Shown piece after piece: positions 1 to 6,409 of a stretch of 13,029 nt of DNA; position 1 is the stretch's first letter, and every line of letters starts with the position of its first letter. The notes below the pieces were generated by a model. It saw only the letters and a program-made list of their open reading frames with translations, ran no database searches and was not told the DNA's origin. The DNA is taken from the NCBI GenBank assembly GCA_038064135.1, contig JBBTTS010000016.1, positions 1-13,029 of the forward strand. The letters run 5' to 3'. The position numbers were made by a program, and so were the translations under genes. The stretch is from JBBTTS01 sp038064135 (GTDB taxonomy: Bacteria; Patescibacteriota; Saccharimonadia; Saccharimonadales; OMJO01).

Positions 1-10
1 CAAAACCAAT

Positions 11-214
11 TCAATTGAACGAGACAAGTTGTTCGTTAAAATGGTAGCTTGACATTGCGTGCATTAATTGGTTTTCTGTTTCAGGGGCAGCGGGCACTCC
101 GCCTTCTTTAAAAGTGGTCATTTCTAACTTACCGTCAAAAACACTTTTGTAAAATTCTATCGCTTCTTGGGCATTTCCCTGAAAACTCAAATATGGATTT
201 AATTTCGACTGCAC
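11..214 (-). pseudogene. VOC/PhnB-like protein, apparently truncated after 67 residues
   Basis: The reading frame starts at GTG (212-214), preceded by a Shine-Dalgarno-like AAGGAA about 6 nt upstream, and stops at TGA (11-13). The N-terminal part has the PhnB/glyoxalase-like (VOC superfamily) pattern: LNPYLSF near residue 5, then GNAQEAIEFYKSVF, then an LMHAM segment near residue 50. Family members are usually about 130-150 residues, with a second beta-alpha-beta-beta-beta half. Here the frame ends soon after LMHAM with residues unlike the family. None of the three frames in the remaining bases restores an obvious VOC continuation. It is therefore probably a truncated or broken gene, or possibly a domain-sized fragment. 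The window edge lies 10 bases beyond the stop, so the rest cannot be inspected. Function (antibiotic resistance or small-molecule binding in the family) cannot be assigned. Confidence 0.5.
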
Positions 215-308
215 GAGATTCCTTCTTTCACATTACTATTAATTAAGTATAACTTTTCTGTTCATTACATTACACTTGAAATTGTAATAAACGGTGAACT
301 TAAAATAA

Positions 309-1334
309 ATGCATCCAAAAGCCGGGAAAATGAATTTAAGATCAAACAGGCCAAAACTATATATTATTTTTGTTTTGGTCGTATTTCTTTTTTTGACATT
401 AATTATTATTGCCAGCAAACAGGAACCTAGTACATTGACATATAAAGATGCCGTTCAGGCATATGGTTATTACTATTCTAGTGATCAAACAGGTAACTTT
501 GAAATATACATGGGGCAAAACGAAGGAAAGCCAAAACAAATTACTAGTGATTCTCGGTACGATAGTTGGTGGCCAAGGATTTCGCCAGACGAATCAAGAT
601 TAATTTTTTACAGGACCCCAAAAGGTGTCCATGATCAAGATTACTCTAAAACTAGCCTTTGGCTAATGGATACTTCGAGCGGTGGCCATCCAACCCAAAT
701 TATTGCCAATAATGCGTTTGGCTGGCATCAACATGGCCATGCAGAGTGGTCGCCGAACGGTACCAAGTTGGTAATGTTTGCAGGCACCAAGATAAATCCG
801 CAACTTTGGCTAACTGATGCAAACGGTAGGGACCCAAAGAAAATCACAAACCATGGTGGAGTAAATCTTGACCCAAGCTGGTCGCCAGATGGTACTAAAA
901 TCGTCTACATAGCTTGCCCTAATAATGTATGTCTTCCGAGTGATCAAGAAGTATATACGATTGAAACGAAAACAGGTTCGAGATCAAGAATTACCTCAGA
1001 TGACATTAGGGACCAAGACCCATACTTTTCTCATGATGGCACCGAGATTGCTTTTTTGAGCCAAATGACTGGGGCATCGCGATCTAAGCCAGCTGGCGTG
1101 TGGGAGATCAGAATTCAAAAAAAAGATGGCTCAATTGATACAACAAAATTTGGGCAAGTAACTAGTTTGCCTACTTGGTCGTCTGATGGCCGATGGCTTT
1201 ATACGCATCAATTGGTTTATGGTGATAAATCTAAGTTCAACCTAGTGCGTATAAATCGAAACGATCTTCAGTCCGCAGACCTACTACACAACACCGTAAA
1301 CAATGAAGAATATATAAGCTTACCCATTGATTGA
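309..1334 (+). CDS. Membrane-anchored TolB/PD40-type beta-propeller protein
   Basis: This is a 341-residue protein with a single hydrophobic segment (about residues 17-36) after a basic N-terminus, so it is probably an uncleaved anchor with the rest outside the membrane. The remainder carries repeated PD40/WD40-like motifs: ISPDESRLIF (91-100), EWSPNGTKLVMF (146-157), SWSPDGTKIVYI (190-201), FSHDGTEIAFL (240-250) and TWSSDGRWLY in the last quarter, plus a weaker first copy near 57-68 (SSDQTGNFEIYM). This fits a six-bladed TolB-like propeller. Such propellers bind proteins or ligands; no enzyme motif is visible. A His-rich patch, WHQHGHAEW, lies at 139-147. There is no TolA/Pal context, so it is not TolB proper. 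The true start may be the ATG at 330 (Met8), because a possible -10 (TAAAAT, 301-306) ends only 2 nt before 309. It ends with TGA. Confidence 0.75.
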   Translation: MHPKAGKMNLRSNRPKLYIIFVLVVFLFLTLIIIASKQEPSTLTYKDAVQAYGYYYSSDQTGNFEIYMGQNEGKPKQITSDSRYDSWWPRISPDESRLIFYRTPKGVHDQDYSKTSLWLMDTSSGGHPTQIIANNAFGWHQHGHAEWSPNGTKLVMFAGTKINPQLWLTDANGRDPKKITNHGGVNLDPSWSPDGTKIVYIACPNNVCLPSDQEVYTIETKTGSRSRITSDDIRDQDPYFSHDGTEIAFLSQMTGASRSKPAGVWEIRIQKKDGSIDTTKFGQVTSLPTWSSDGRWLYTHQLVYGDKSKFNLVRINRNDLQSADLLHNTVNNEEYISLPID

Positions 1335-1424
1335 AATTTGAATCTTTGCCCATCTCACCATTAGTCAATTCGTACACTTAACATATTTATAGATAATACT
1401 CGATCCATAGTGTAAGCTAGGGTT

Positions 1425-1655
1425 ATGAAACAATTCACATGCCAAGAGTTAAAGGGTTGCTGTAGCGCGATAATTACCGGCAGCACACCAGAAGAAATGG
1501 GTGACAACAGCAAACGTCACGTTATGGAAATGATGCAAGCTGGCGATCAAGCCCACAAAGAAGCCGTAGAATTAATGATGAAAATGCCGCCCGAAGAATT
1601 CAACAAATGGTTTGATGACTTCAAGCAAAAATTTAATTCACTTCCCGACGCTTAA
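1425..1655 (+). CDS. Small DUF1059-like cysteine-containing protein
   Basis: This 76-residue cytosolic protein opens with MKQFTCQELKG followed by CC (Cys12-Cys13) and SAIITGSTPEEM. That resembles the short DUF1059 family, whose members start with a Cys-containing strand and continue with an acidic 'T.EE' turn and an alpha-helix. The C-terminal half (about 33-76) is helical and charged and extends beyond the usual DUF1059 length of about 55-60 residues. The function of the family is unknown. The gene stands alone: the upstream gene ends 90 bp earlier and the downstream gene is convergent, 10 bp away. Upstream of the ATG only a very close AGGG is seen. The family match is by eye and could be wrong. 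Confidence 0.6.
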   Translation: MKQFTCQELKGCCSAIITGSTPEEMGDNSKRHVMEMMQAGDQAHKEAVELMMKMPPEEFNKWFDDFKQKFNSLPDA

Positions 1656-1665
1656 GAATTTTTTA

Positions 1666-2094
1666 TTATTTCTCGGCCCCAACCAGGCCGGGGGAATTTT
1701 CGGCTTTTTGCAGGACTTCTTTTAGTGCTTCCAAGTTTACGTCTTTAAGATTCTTGAATCGTATGCAACTCTTGCCGACGTTTACTTTGCCCAGTCTATC
1801 GGCGTATTTCTTTGTTAGGTATTCGTTACCATCAATGGCACACACATACACGCTGACATAATTTTTTTGATTAGCCAGCGCCACAACTGGCCATGGTTTA
1901 TATTCTTTTGCCCGCTTATCGAAGTATTCAAAACTTCCATAACCCAGCATGTTATATGCAAAATGTGGCTTTAGACTTGGTACTGATTTTTGAATAAACT
2001 CGTGCATAAAGTCAATAATTGCCTTTCGATCCCCAGGCACAGCCACTAAATATTCATTTACACTACTGGCTAAATTTTTTGCAAACATATTCAT
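1666..2094 (-). CDS. DUF1801 domain protein (YdhG/YdeI-like fold)
   Basis: This 142-residue soluble protein has the DUF1801 layout. A helical N-terminus (SSVNEYLVAVPGDRKAIIDF, about 10-29) is followed by a strand-rich core with FAYNMLGYGSFEYF (about 45-58), WPVVALANQKNYVSVYV, and the characteristic C-terminal motif GKSCIRFKNLKDVNLEAL (about 107-124). The fold is shared with frataxin-like YdhG proteins from Bacillus, for which an iron-chaperone role was proposed, but the biochemical function of most members is unknown. A TATAAT -10 on this strand (2104-2109) ends 9 nt before the ATG and there is no Shine-Dalgarno, so the mRNA is probably leaderless. It is convergent with the DUF1059-like gene and divergent from the DUF1861 gene. 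Confidence 0.8.
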   Translation of the reverse strand: MNMFAKNLASSVNEYLVAVPGDRKAIIDFMHEFIQKSVPSLKPHFAYNMLGYGSFEYFDKRAKEYKPWPVVALANQKNYVSVYVCAIDGNEYLTKKYADRLGKVNVGKSCIRFKNLKDVNLEALKEVLQKAENSPGLVGAEK

Positions 2095-2103
2095 GGTGCT
2101 ATT

Positions 2104-2109
2104 ATTATA
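2104..2109 (-). promoter_or_regulatory. -10 element for the DUF1801 gene
   Basis: The minus strand reads TATAAT here, 9 nt upstream of the ATG at 2094. The -35 region is weak. With the start point expected 6-7 nt past the -10, the leader would be only about 2-3 nt. Confidence 0.5.
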
Positions 2110-2141
2110 AATCGATTTGATGTTAAACGATATTTGTGCAC

Positions 2142-2170
2142 TTGCATTTTATAAACACAAGGGGTATAAC
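2142..2170 (+). promoter_or_regulatory. Sigma70-type promoter of the DUF1861 gene
   Basis: TTGCAT (2142-2147), a 17-bp spacer and TATAAC (2165-2170) precede the ATG at 2197 by 26 bp. No convincing Shine-Dalgarno is seen in the leader. The spacer end and -10 read GGGGTATAAC, resembling one arm of the CsoR-type operator at 3162-3182, but the second arm is absent. Confidence 0.5.
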
Positions 2171-2196
2171 ATCTTCTAGACGAACAGAGTAACAAT

Positions 2197-3138
2197 ATGT
2201 CGCAAACAATAAACACCTCCCAGTCACCACAGAGTATTGAATCACTTCTAGAACGCACTCACCAGGCATTTTGCGCTAGGGACAGTGCCTGGTTAATGAC
2301 ATTTGAGGTAGATGAAGGGAGTGATGCATATAATCCTACCGCTCCTTTTGATCATTTTGGCCAACAAGTTGTGGCTGCACGCGTGGAGAGCCGAGATTCG
2401 GAATTGGGTAGCAGTGTTCAATTCTTTTACCAGCAAAACTCTGACAATAATCACTGGCTTAGTTTGCCAGACGCCCCAACTTTTATCATGCAAGACCCTT
2501 TTTTAAGCCAAATTCAGGATTCTTTGGTGGTGGGTGGTGTTCATACTTACGTTAATCCAAGCACTCAACGAATTGATGGATGGGAAACGCTTTTTTACGG
2601 CGGGCCCAGTTTGGGGGAATTGGCACTTGTGGCAATGGGACCTCTGGGGATGAAAGACGTTAGACCGGTTGAACTAGCCAGCAGTCAAATTGGTGTGTTT
2701 ACCCGTCCTCAAGGTGGAGAGGCCGGTCGCGGGCGTGTGGGGTTTACGATTATCGATAGACTTGCCGAAATTGACGAAGTTGATTTGAACTCTGCACCAC
2801 TTGTTGGTGGTTTTATCGACGCAGAAAGTGGCGATTGGGGTGGCGTTAATCAAGCGATCGCCAACCCGGATGGTACAGTGGAAGTTGTGGCTCATCTGGC
2901 TCGATTTTTGAACGACGGTCGAAAGCAATACTTGCCTGTTAGCTTTTTGTTTGACCCCGTTAGCTATGAAGTAGCTGATCAACAGATACTTGCTTGCCGT
3001 GATTGTTTCCCAGACACGCCAGCTAAAAGACCGGAGTTGTCACAGGTAGTCTACCCAGGTGGACTAGTACAAAAGATGGGGCAGAAGATGCTATACGTAG
3101 GTTTGAGCGACGCAAATTCTGCCGGGATCATGCTCTAA
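2197..3138 (+). CDS. DUF1861 family protein (GH130/GH43-like five-bladed propeller superfamily)
   Basis: This is a 313-residue protein without a signal peptide. The motifs match DUF1861: DVRPVEL (154-160) followed by GVFTRPQGG (166-174) and GRGRVGFTIID (177-187), DWGG (213-216), LFDPVSYE (251-258), PAKRPELSQVVYPGGL (275-290), and YVGLSDA (300-306). DUF1861 belongs to the five-bladed beta-propeller superfamily that includes the GH130 mannoside phosphorylases and GH43/GH32 glycosidases. An action on glycosides is therefore plausible, but substrate and catalysis are not established for this family. The first ~100 residues are less conserved. It is monocistronic by spacing, with its own promoter at 2142-2170; the next gene has its own regulated promoter. 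The terminal Leu at 313 directly follows the SDANSAGIM stretch, so the C-terminus looks complete. Confidence 0.75.
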   Translation: MSQTINTSQSPQSIESLLERTHQAFCARDSAWLMTFEVDEGSDAYNPTAPFDHFGQQVVAARVESRDSELGSSVQFFYQQNSDNNHWLSLPDAPTFIMQDPFLSQIQDSLVVGGVHTYVNPSTQRIDGWETLFYGGPSLGELALVAMGPLGMKDVRPVELASSQIGVFTRPQGGEAGRGRVGFTIIDRLAEIDEVDLNSAPLVGGFIDAESGDWGGVNQAIANPDGTVEVVAHLARFLNDGRKQYLPVSFLFDPVSYEVADQQILACRDCFPDTPAKRPELSQVVYPGGLVQKMGQKMLYVGLSDANSAGIML

Positions 3139-3155
3139 AATATGTAGTACTCCTC

Positions 3156-3185
3156 TTGCATGTATACCCCTAGGGGGTATACAAT
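3156..3185 (+). promoter_or_regulatory. Promoter of the csoR-like/oxidase/permease operon with embedded G-tract operator
   Basis: A 21-bp near-perfect palindrome, GTATACCCC-TA-GGGGGTATAC (3162-3182), with one extra G, lies between a TTGCAT -35 (3156-3161) and a TACAAT -10 (3180-3185; spacer 18) or an overlapping TATACA (3178-3183; spacer 16). AT-flanked C/G tracts of this kind are the known operator form for CsoR/RcnR-family repressors, so autorepression by the next gene is expected. The -10 ends 6 nt before the ATG at 3192, with no Shine-Dalgarno, so the first mRNA is probably leaderless. Confidence 0.8.
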
Positions 3186-3191
3186 AAATTC

Positions 3192-3470
3192 ATGATCGTT
3201 GAATTAAAAAAACGAGCTTTACGGCGCACCAAAGTTATAGAGGGGCAGATTCGAGGCCTTGCCAAGATGATAGATCAAGAGCAATATTGCACCGACATTT
3301 TGGTGCAGAGTTTGGCAATTCAAAAATCCTTAGCATCGCTAGACAAGCTATTACTAGAAAATCATCTTCGGACTCATGTAACACATGGAATGAGCGGCGG
3401 CAGCGAAGCCGACAAAGAAACACTGACTACTGAATTGCTAAACATTTATGAACTAAGTAAAAGGGGGTAG
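3192..3470 (+). CDS. CsoR/RcnR-family metal-sensing repressor with a Cys-His-His ligand set
   Basis: This 92-residue all-helical DUF156 protein has the family pattern RRTKVIEGQIRGLAKM (11-26), QYCTDIL (31-37), a long central helix, and ENHLRTHV (56-63). These proteins are tetramers that bind C/G-tract operators when metal-free and let go when they bind their effector. The expected ligand positions are Cys33, His58 and His62, spaced 25 and 4 as in copper CsoR. However, the third ligand, Cys in CsoR, is His here. Cys-His-His is the arrangement in RcnR/InrS nickel/cobalt sensors, yet the extra N-terminal His of those is missing. Downstream genes suggest copper. It starts the operon; the next gene begins 3 nt after the stop. 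By neighbours a csoR-like name is reasonable, but metal specificity is unproven. Confidence 0.9.
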   Translation: MIVELKKRALRRTKVIEGQIRGLAKMIDQEQYCTDILVQSLAIQKSLASLDKLLLENHLRTHVTHGMSGGSEADKETLTTELLNIYELSKRG

Positions 3471-3473
3471 ATT

Positions 3474-4637
3474 ATGAACAAAACTAACAAGACCACTTGG
3501 AGTAACACGCAAACTCAGAAAATAGTTGGGGTAGTATTGGCGGCTGTCGCTCTGACATGGCTAGTGAGTTACTTTAGTTTTCGCCATAGCGATGGCCTAA
3601 GCATAAATAGTCGACAACGCACCAATATAATGCGTCAAATGATGGGTGTAGGCAGTGATGACCAAGTAAAGGCTGGCAGCAAAGCCTCGCGTAGCGCGAT
3701 CATGCCAAAAGTAGAGGACGACGTCAAGGTTTACCAGCTAACCGCCGAGCCAATAAACTGGGAATATTCTAACGGCAAAAAAATGTTGGCGTGGGGTTAT
3801 AATGGTCAAACGCCCGGGCCGGAAATTCGTGTAAGCGAGGGCGACAAAATAAAAATCATTCTAAAAAACAACTTGCCAAAAGACACCAGCCTGCACTTTC
3901 ACGGTGTTAACCTGCCCTACAAACAAGATGGTGTGCCAGGAATTAGCCAAGACGCCATCAAACAAGGACAGTGGTTTACCTACGAATTCACGGCTACACC
4001 GAGCGGAACGCACTTTTATCATAGCCACGGTTCGGGTCATGGCGACGAAGCTCAGCAGGTAGACATGGGCTTGTACGGTAGTTTTATTGTCGAGCCAAAA
4101 AACTTTGCCAAGCCCGACAAAGATTTTACGATGGTCTTAGGCAGTTGGCAGCCTTTTAGCGGCAACATGAACATGGCAATGATGGGCGGTATGACAGATT
4201 TGAGCGGCATGGGTAGCATGAACCACATGATGAATTACAGTTTGTTTACCATAAACGGACTGGCCTACCCCGACATCGAAGCCCTAAACGTAAAAGCCGG
4301 CGAAAGAGTACGGCTACGTCTTATCAACCCCGGCTCGATGCCAATTCATCCGATTCATTTGCACGGACATCAGTTTAAGATTGTGGCTGTTGATGGCAAC
4401 GAGCTTGCGCCGGCTCAACAATATTATCGCAACACTATTCCGGTAGGTCCGGGCGAAAGTTTTGACATCGAGTTTGTAGCCAACAATGCTGGCGTATGGG
4501 CGCTGCACTGCCATGAGCTACACCACGCCGCTGGCGGCATGGTGACGACACTGAATTACGAAGGGTTCTCGGTAAATAGTACTGCCCAGCCTACCGCTAA
4601 TGATTCGCCGGTTATGGATCACGGCATGATGCACTAA
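3474..4637 (+). CDS. Membrane-anchored two-domain multicopper oxidase with Met-rich segment
   Basis: This is a 387-residue protein with a hydrophobic anchor at about 17-34 (no twin-arginine) and two cupredoxin domains (about 90-207 and 255-365). All four copper motifs are intact: HFH (141-143), HSH (183-185), HPIHLHG (292-298), and HCHxxxHxxxxM with His345, Cys346, His347, His351 and axial Met356. That supplies a type 1 copper in the C-terminal domain and ligands for a trinuclear centre, as in type-B two-domain oxidases that assemble as trimers. Residues 232-253 hold nine Met, and the tail ends MDHGMMH. Such Met clusters in CueO-like proteins bind Cu(I). The likely role is oxidation of Cu(I) to Cu(II) with O2 outside the membrane, that is copper tolerance; laccase activity is possible. 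An AAGGGGG Shine-Dalgarno lies inside the end of the upstream gene. The permease start follows 4 nt after the stop. Confidence 0.9.
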   Translation: MNKTNKTTWSNTQTQKIVGVVLAAVALTWLVSYFSFRHSDGLSINSRQRTNIMRQMMGVGSDDQVKAGSKASRSAIMPKVEDDVKVYQLTAEPINWEYSNGKKMLAWGYNGQTPGPEIRVSEGDKIKIILKNNLPKDTSLHFHGVNLPYKQDGVPGISQDAIKQGQWFTYEFTATPSGTHFYHSHGSGHGDEAQQVDMGLYGSFIVEPKNFAKPDKDFTMVLGSWQPFSGNMNMAMMGGMTDLSGMGSMNHMMNYSLFTINGLAYPDIEALNVKAGERVRLRLINPGSMPIHPIHLHGHQFKIVAVDGNELAPAQQYYRNTIPVGPGESFDIEFVANNAGVWALHCHELHHAAGGMVTTLNYEGFSVNSTAQPTANDSPVMDHGMMH

Positions 4638-4641
4638 AGCT

Positions 4642-5793
4642 ATGGAATGGCTTATTTCGTCGGTGACAAAAAGTTTTGAAATGGCTTTTGCTATGGGGTG
4701 GCAGATTTTATGGGCTCTGGTTCTGGGTTTTTGGCTTTCGGCGGCCATACAGGCGGTTGTGTCCAAAAAGCAAATGACGCGGCTTTTGCCTGATGATCGT
4801 ACTAAATCGTTGGCCATAGCTACTGGTTTAGGGGCGGCTTCGTCGTCTTGTTCTTATGCCGCCGTTGCCCTAGCCCGCTCGTTGTTTGTCAAAGGGGCTA
4901 ATTTTACTTCGGCCATTGCCTTTGAAATCGCCAGTACCAATCTTGTAATTGAGCTGGGCATCATTATGTTTTTGTTACTTGGCTGGCAGTTTACTTTGGC
5001 CGAATTTGTTGGTGGGCCGATAATTATCATTGTTTTTGCTATTTTGGCTAGATGGTTTATAAGGCCTAAAGTAATTGCGGCTGCCAGGCGCCAAGCCCAA
5101 AAAGGCATGCAGGGAAAGATGGAGGCGCACGCACAGATGGACATGTCGGTTGCTGGCGAGCAGTCATTATTGGCAAAACTTCGCAGCGATAAGGGCAAAA
5201 CCGCCGTGTCGCATTATTTTGTTATGGATTGGCAAGCCGTTTGGAAAGACATAGTACTGGGATTACTTATAGCTGGCGCGGCAGCCGCCTTAGTGCCAGA
5301 CAGTTTTTGGAAGGCGTTTTTTTTAAGTGACAACCCGACTTGGGCGGCAATTTGGGGGCCAATTGTCGGGCCGCTGGTGGCAGTAATCAGTTTTGTTTGC
5401 TCTATCGGAAATGTGCCGCTAGCGGCGGTTTTGTGGAACGGTGGAATTAGCTTTGGTGGTGTGATTAGTTTTATTTTTGCCGACCTGATCGTGGTGCCGA
5501 TAATCAATATTTACCGCAAGTATTACGGTTGGCAGATGGCAATTAAATTAACAGCTACTTTATATTTAGCCATGGTTTTGGCGGGCTACGTCATCGAGAT
5601 CTTATTTGCGATGACTGGTCTGATACCAGATGAGCGCAGTGCCAAAGTAATATCGGTCAGCGTTAGTCTGAACTACACCACCATTTTGAATCTGGTCTTT
5701 ACGATTATGGCTACTTTGCTGGTGTGGCGGTTTATAAAAACCGGCGGCCGCAATATGCTTCGAAGTATGAATACCCCTCACCATGAACATTGA
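4642..5793 (+). CDS. ArsP_1/UPF0718 (YraQ-like) permease
   Basis: This 383-residue polytopic membrane protein has about eight to ten hydrophobic segments. It carries the paired family signatures of the ArsP_1/DUF318 permeases: ASSSCSYAAVALARSL (66-81) and, in the second half, CSIGNVPLAAVLWNGG (253-268) within similar membrane surroundings, giving an internal two-fold layout. Some members export trivalent organoarsenicals (ArsP); most have unknown substrates. The conserved Cys70 and Cys253 could bind a soft metal. The central cytosolic or loop stretch (about 153-168) is Met/His-bearing (GMQGKMEAHAQMDM) and the C-terminus ends with HHEH, both suggestive of metal handling. It is the third gene of the operon, 4 nt after the oxidase stop, so its substrate is probably a metal or metal complex, tentatively copper. 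It ends with TGA. No transport assay can be inferred from sequence. Confidence 0.8.
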   Translation: MEWLISSVTKSFEMAFAMGWQILWALVLGFWLSAAIQAVVSKKQMTRLLPDDRTKSLAIATGLGAASSSCSYAAVALARSLFVKGANFTSAIAFEIASTNLVIELGIIMFLLLGWQFTLAEFVGGPIIIIVFAILARWFIRPKVIAAARRQAQKGMQGKMEAHAQMDMSVAGEQSLLAKLRSDKGKTAVSHYFVMDWQAVWKDIVLGLLIAGAAAALVPDSFWKAFFLSDNPTWAAIWGPIVGPLVAVISFVCSIGNVPLAAVLWNGGISFGGVISFIFADLIVVPIINIYRKYYGWQMAIKLTATLYLAMVLAGYVIEILFAMTGLIPDERSAKVISVSVSLNYTTILNLVFTIMATLLVWRFIKTGGRNMLRSMNTPHHEH

Positions 5794-5806
5794 ATACACA
5801 AAATAT

Positions 5807-5839
5807 TTGACATTCGTTTAAGTATTTGCTTAAATGATT
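5807..5839 (+). promoter_or_regulatory. Promoter and ArsR-type operator of the arsR-glutaredoxin operon
   Basis: TTGACA (5807-5812), a 17-bp spacer and TTAAAT (5830-5835) form a good promoter. An inverted repeat with arms ATTCGTTTAAG (5812-5822) and CTTAAATGATT (5829-5839), 9 of 11 matching, has a 6-bp centre and spans the spacer, the -10 and part of the start region. This is the AT-rich imperfect palindrome form bound by ArsR/SmtB dimers, so autorepression is expected. The GTG start at 5842 lies 6 nt after the -10, predicting a leaderless mRNA. Confidence 0.75.
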
Positions 5840-5841
5840 AA

Positions 5842-6147
5842 GTGAATATTTTATTGAACAATTCTAAAAAAGAAACTAAGCATGATGAGCGATTGGTCCA
5901 TGTATTGGCACTACTGGGCGACACCACTCGTTTTAAAATGTTCAAATTAATGATGCGAAAAACTGACCTTTGCGTAACCGAAATTGCCGCAGAGCTAAAG
6001 ATATCCGTTTCGGCTGCATCCCAATCATTTAAGCAATTTGAATTGCTTGGGGTTGTTGGTAAAAAACGACTGGGCAAAAAAATCTGCTACGAAATTAATA
6101 ACGATGACCTTCTTGTCAGGTATATGACAAATTTAATATCAAAGTAA
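5842..6147 (+). CDS. ArsR/SmtB-family winged-helix regulator
   Basis: This 101-residue regulator has ArsR motifs: LLGDTTRFKMFKLM (24-37), DLCVTEIAAEL (42-52) and a recognition helix SVSAASQSFKQFELLGVV (55-72), followed by the beta-wing KKRLGKKICYEIN (74-86). The alpha-3 metal motif of ArsR/CadC (ELCVCDL) keeps only its first Cys (Cys44); the second is Thr46. The only other Cys is Cys82 in the wing. It could therefore sense a thiol-reactive agent or redox state rather than bind metal through a classical CxC; the glutaredoxin directly downstream supports this, as an inference. The GTG start (5842) is chosen because the promoter -10 ends 6 nt before it and no Shine-Dalgarno exists. The upstream permease gene ends 48 bp earlier, so this is a separate regulated unit. 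Confidence 0.85.
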   Translation: MNILLNNSKKETKHDERLVHVLALLGDTTRFKMFKLMMRKTDLCVTEIAAELKISVSAASQSFKQFELLGVVGKKRLGKKICYEINNDDLLVRYMTNLISK

Positions 6148-6158
6148 GGAGAAAAAAC

Positions 6159-6407
6159 ATGACCAACATAACAATTTATAGCACCGCAACTTGTGGCTTT
6201 TGTAGAATGCTTAAAAGTTACTTGCAAAGCAAAGACATCAAATATGAAGAAAAGCACGCCGACCAAGATCAGACTATCGCTCAGGAACTGTTCGAAAAAA
6301 GTGGCCAGCTCGGGGTCCCCTTTACTATCGTTACCAAAGAAGACGGCACTGAAGAAAAAATCCTAGGTTTTGACAGACCTCGGATTGATACTGTATTAGG
6401 GCTTTAG
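6159..6407 (+). CDS. Glutaredoxin-like protein with CGFC active site
   Basis: This 82-residue thioredoxin-fold protein has the active site CGFC (Cys12-Cys15) after the first beta-strand (ITIYSTAT), the cis-proline in GVPF (Pro54), and a C-terminal G-F-D-R segment (70-73). Length and layout fit NrdH/GrxC-type glutaredoxins, which reduce disulfides or glutathione mixed disulfides in the cytosol. CGFC is unusual: it looks like the monothiol CGFS motif with the last Ser changed to Cys, whereas dithiol enzymes usually have CPYC or similar. A strong AAGGAG Shine-Dalgarno overlaps the stop of the upstream regulator gene, with 7 nt spacing. A small Cys-rich gene starts 2 nt after its stop. It is probably co-regulated by the ArsR-type protein. 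Confidence 0.88.
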   Translation: MTNITIYSTATCGFCRMLKSYLQSKDIKYEEKHADQDQTIAQELFEKSGQLGVPFTIVTKEDGTEEKILGFDRPRIDTVLGL

Positions 6408-6409
6408 AA

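Noticed and set aside
11..13. TGA read as glycine (code 25) to extend the VOC gene
   Set aside because: Several full-length genes end in TGA at sensible points (1334, 5793, 6756, 10277, 12871), and reading through here does not restore the family pattern.
1674..1715. GC-rich inverted repeat CGGCC/GGCCG as a bidirectional terminator
   Set aside because: It lies inside the DUF1801 C-terminal codons and the T-run is on the wrong side of the stem for both genes, so I could not support a terminator.
2160..2170. Second CsoR-type operator before the DUF1861 gene
   Set aside because: Only one arm (GGGGTATAAC) is present; the mirror arm is absent, so chance similarity is likely.
2674..2982. A 102-codon open frame on the minus strand within the DUF1861 gene
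   Set aside because: It is antisense to a well-conserved protein, has no recognisable motif or ribosome site, and is a shadow frame.
4518..5198. Two antisense open frames of about 100 codons opposite the oxidase end and the permease
   Set aside because: Both mirror strongly conserved coding sequence; their residues show the biased composition of shadow frames and no family pattern.
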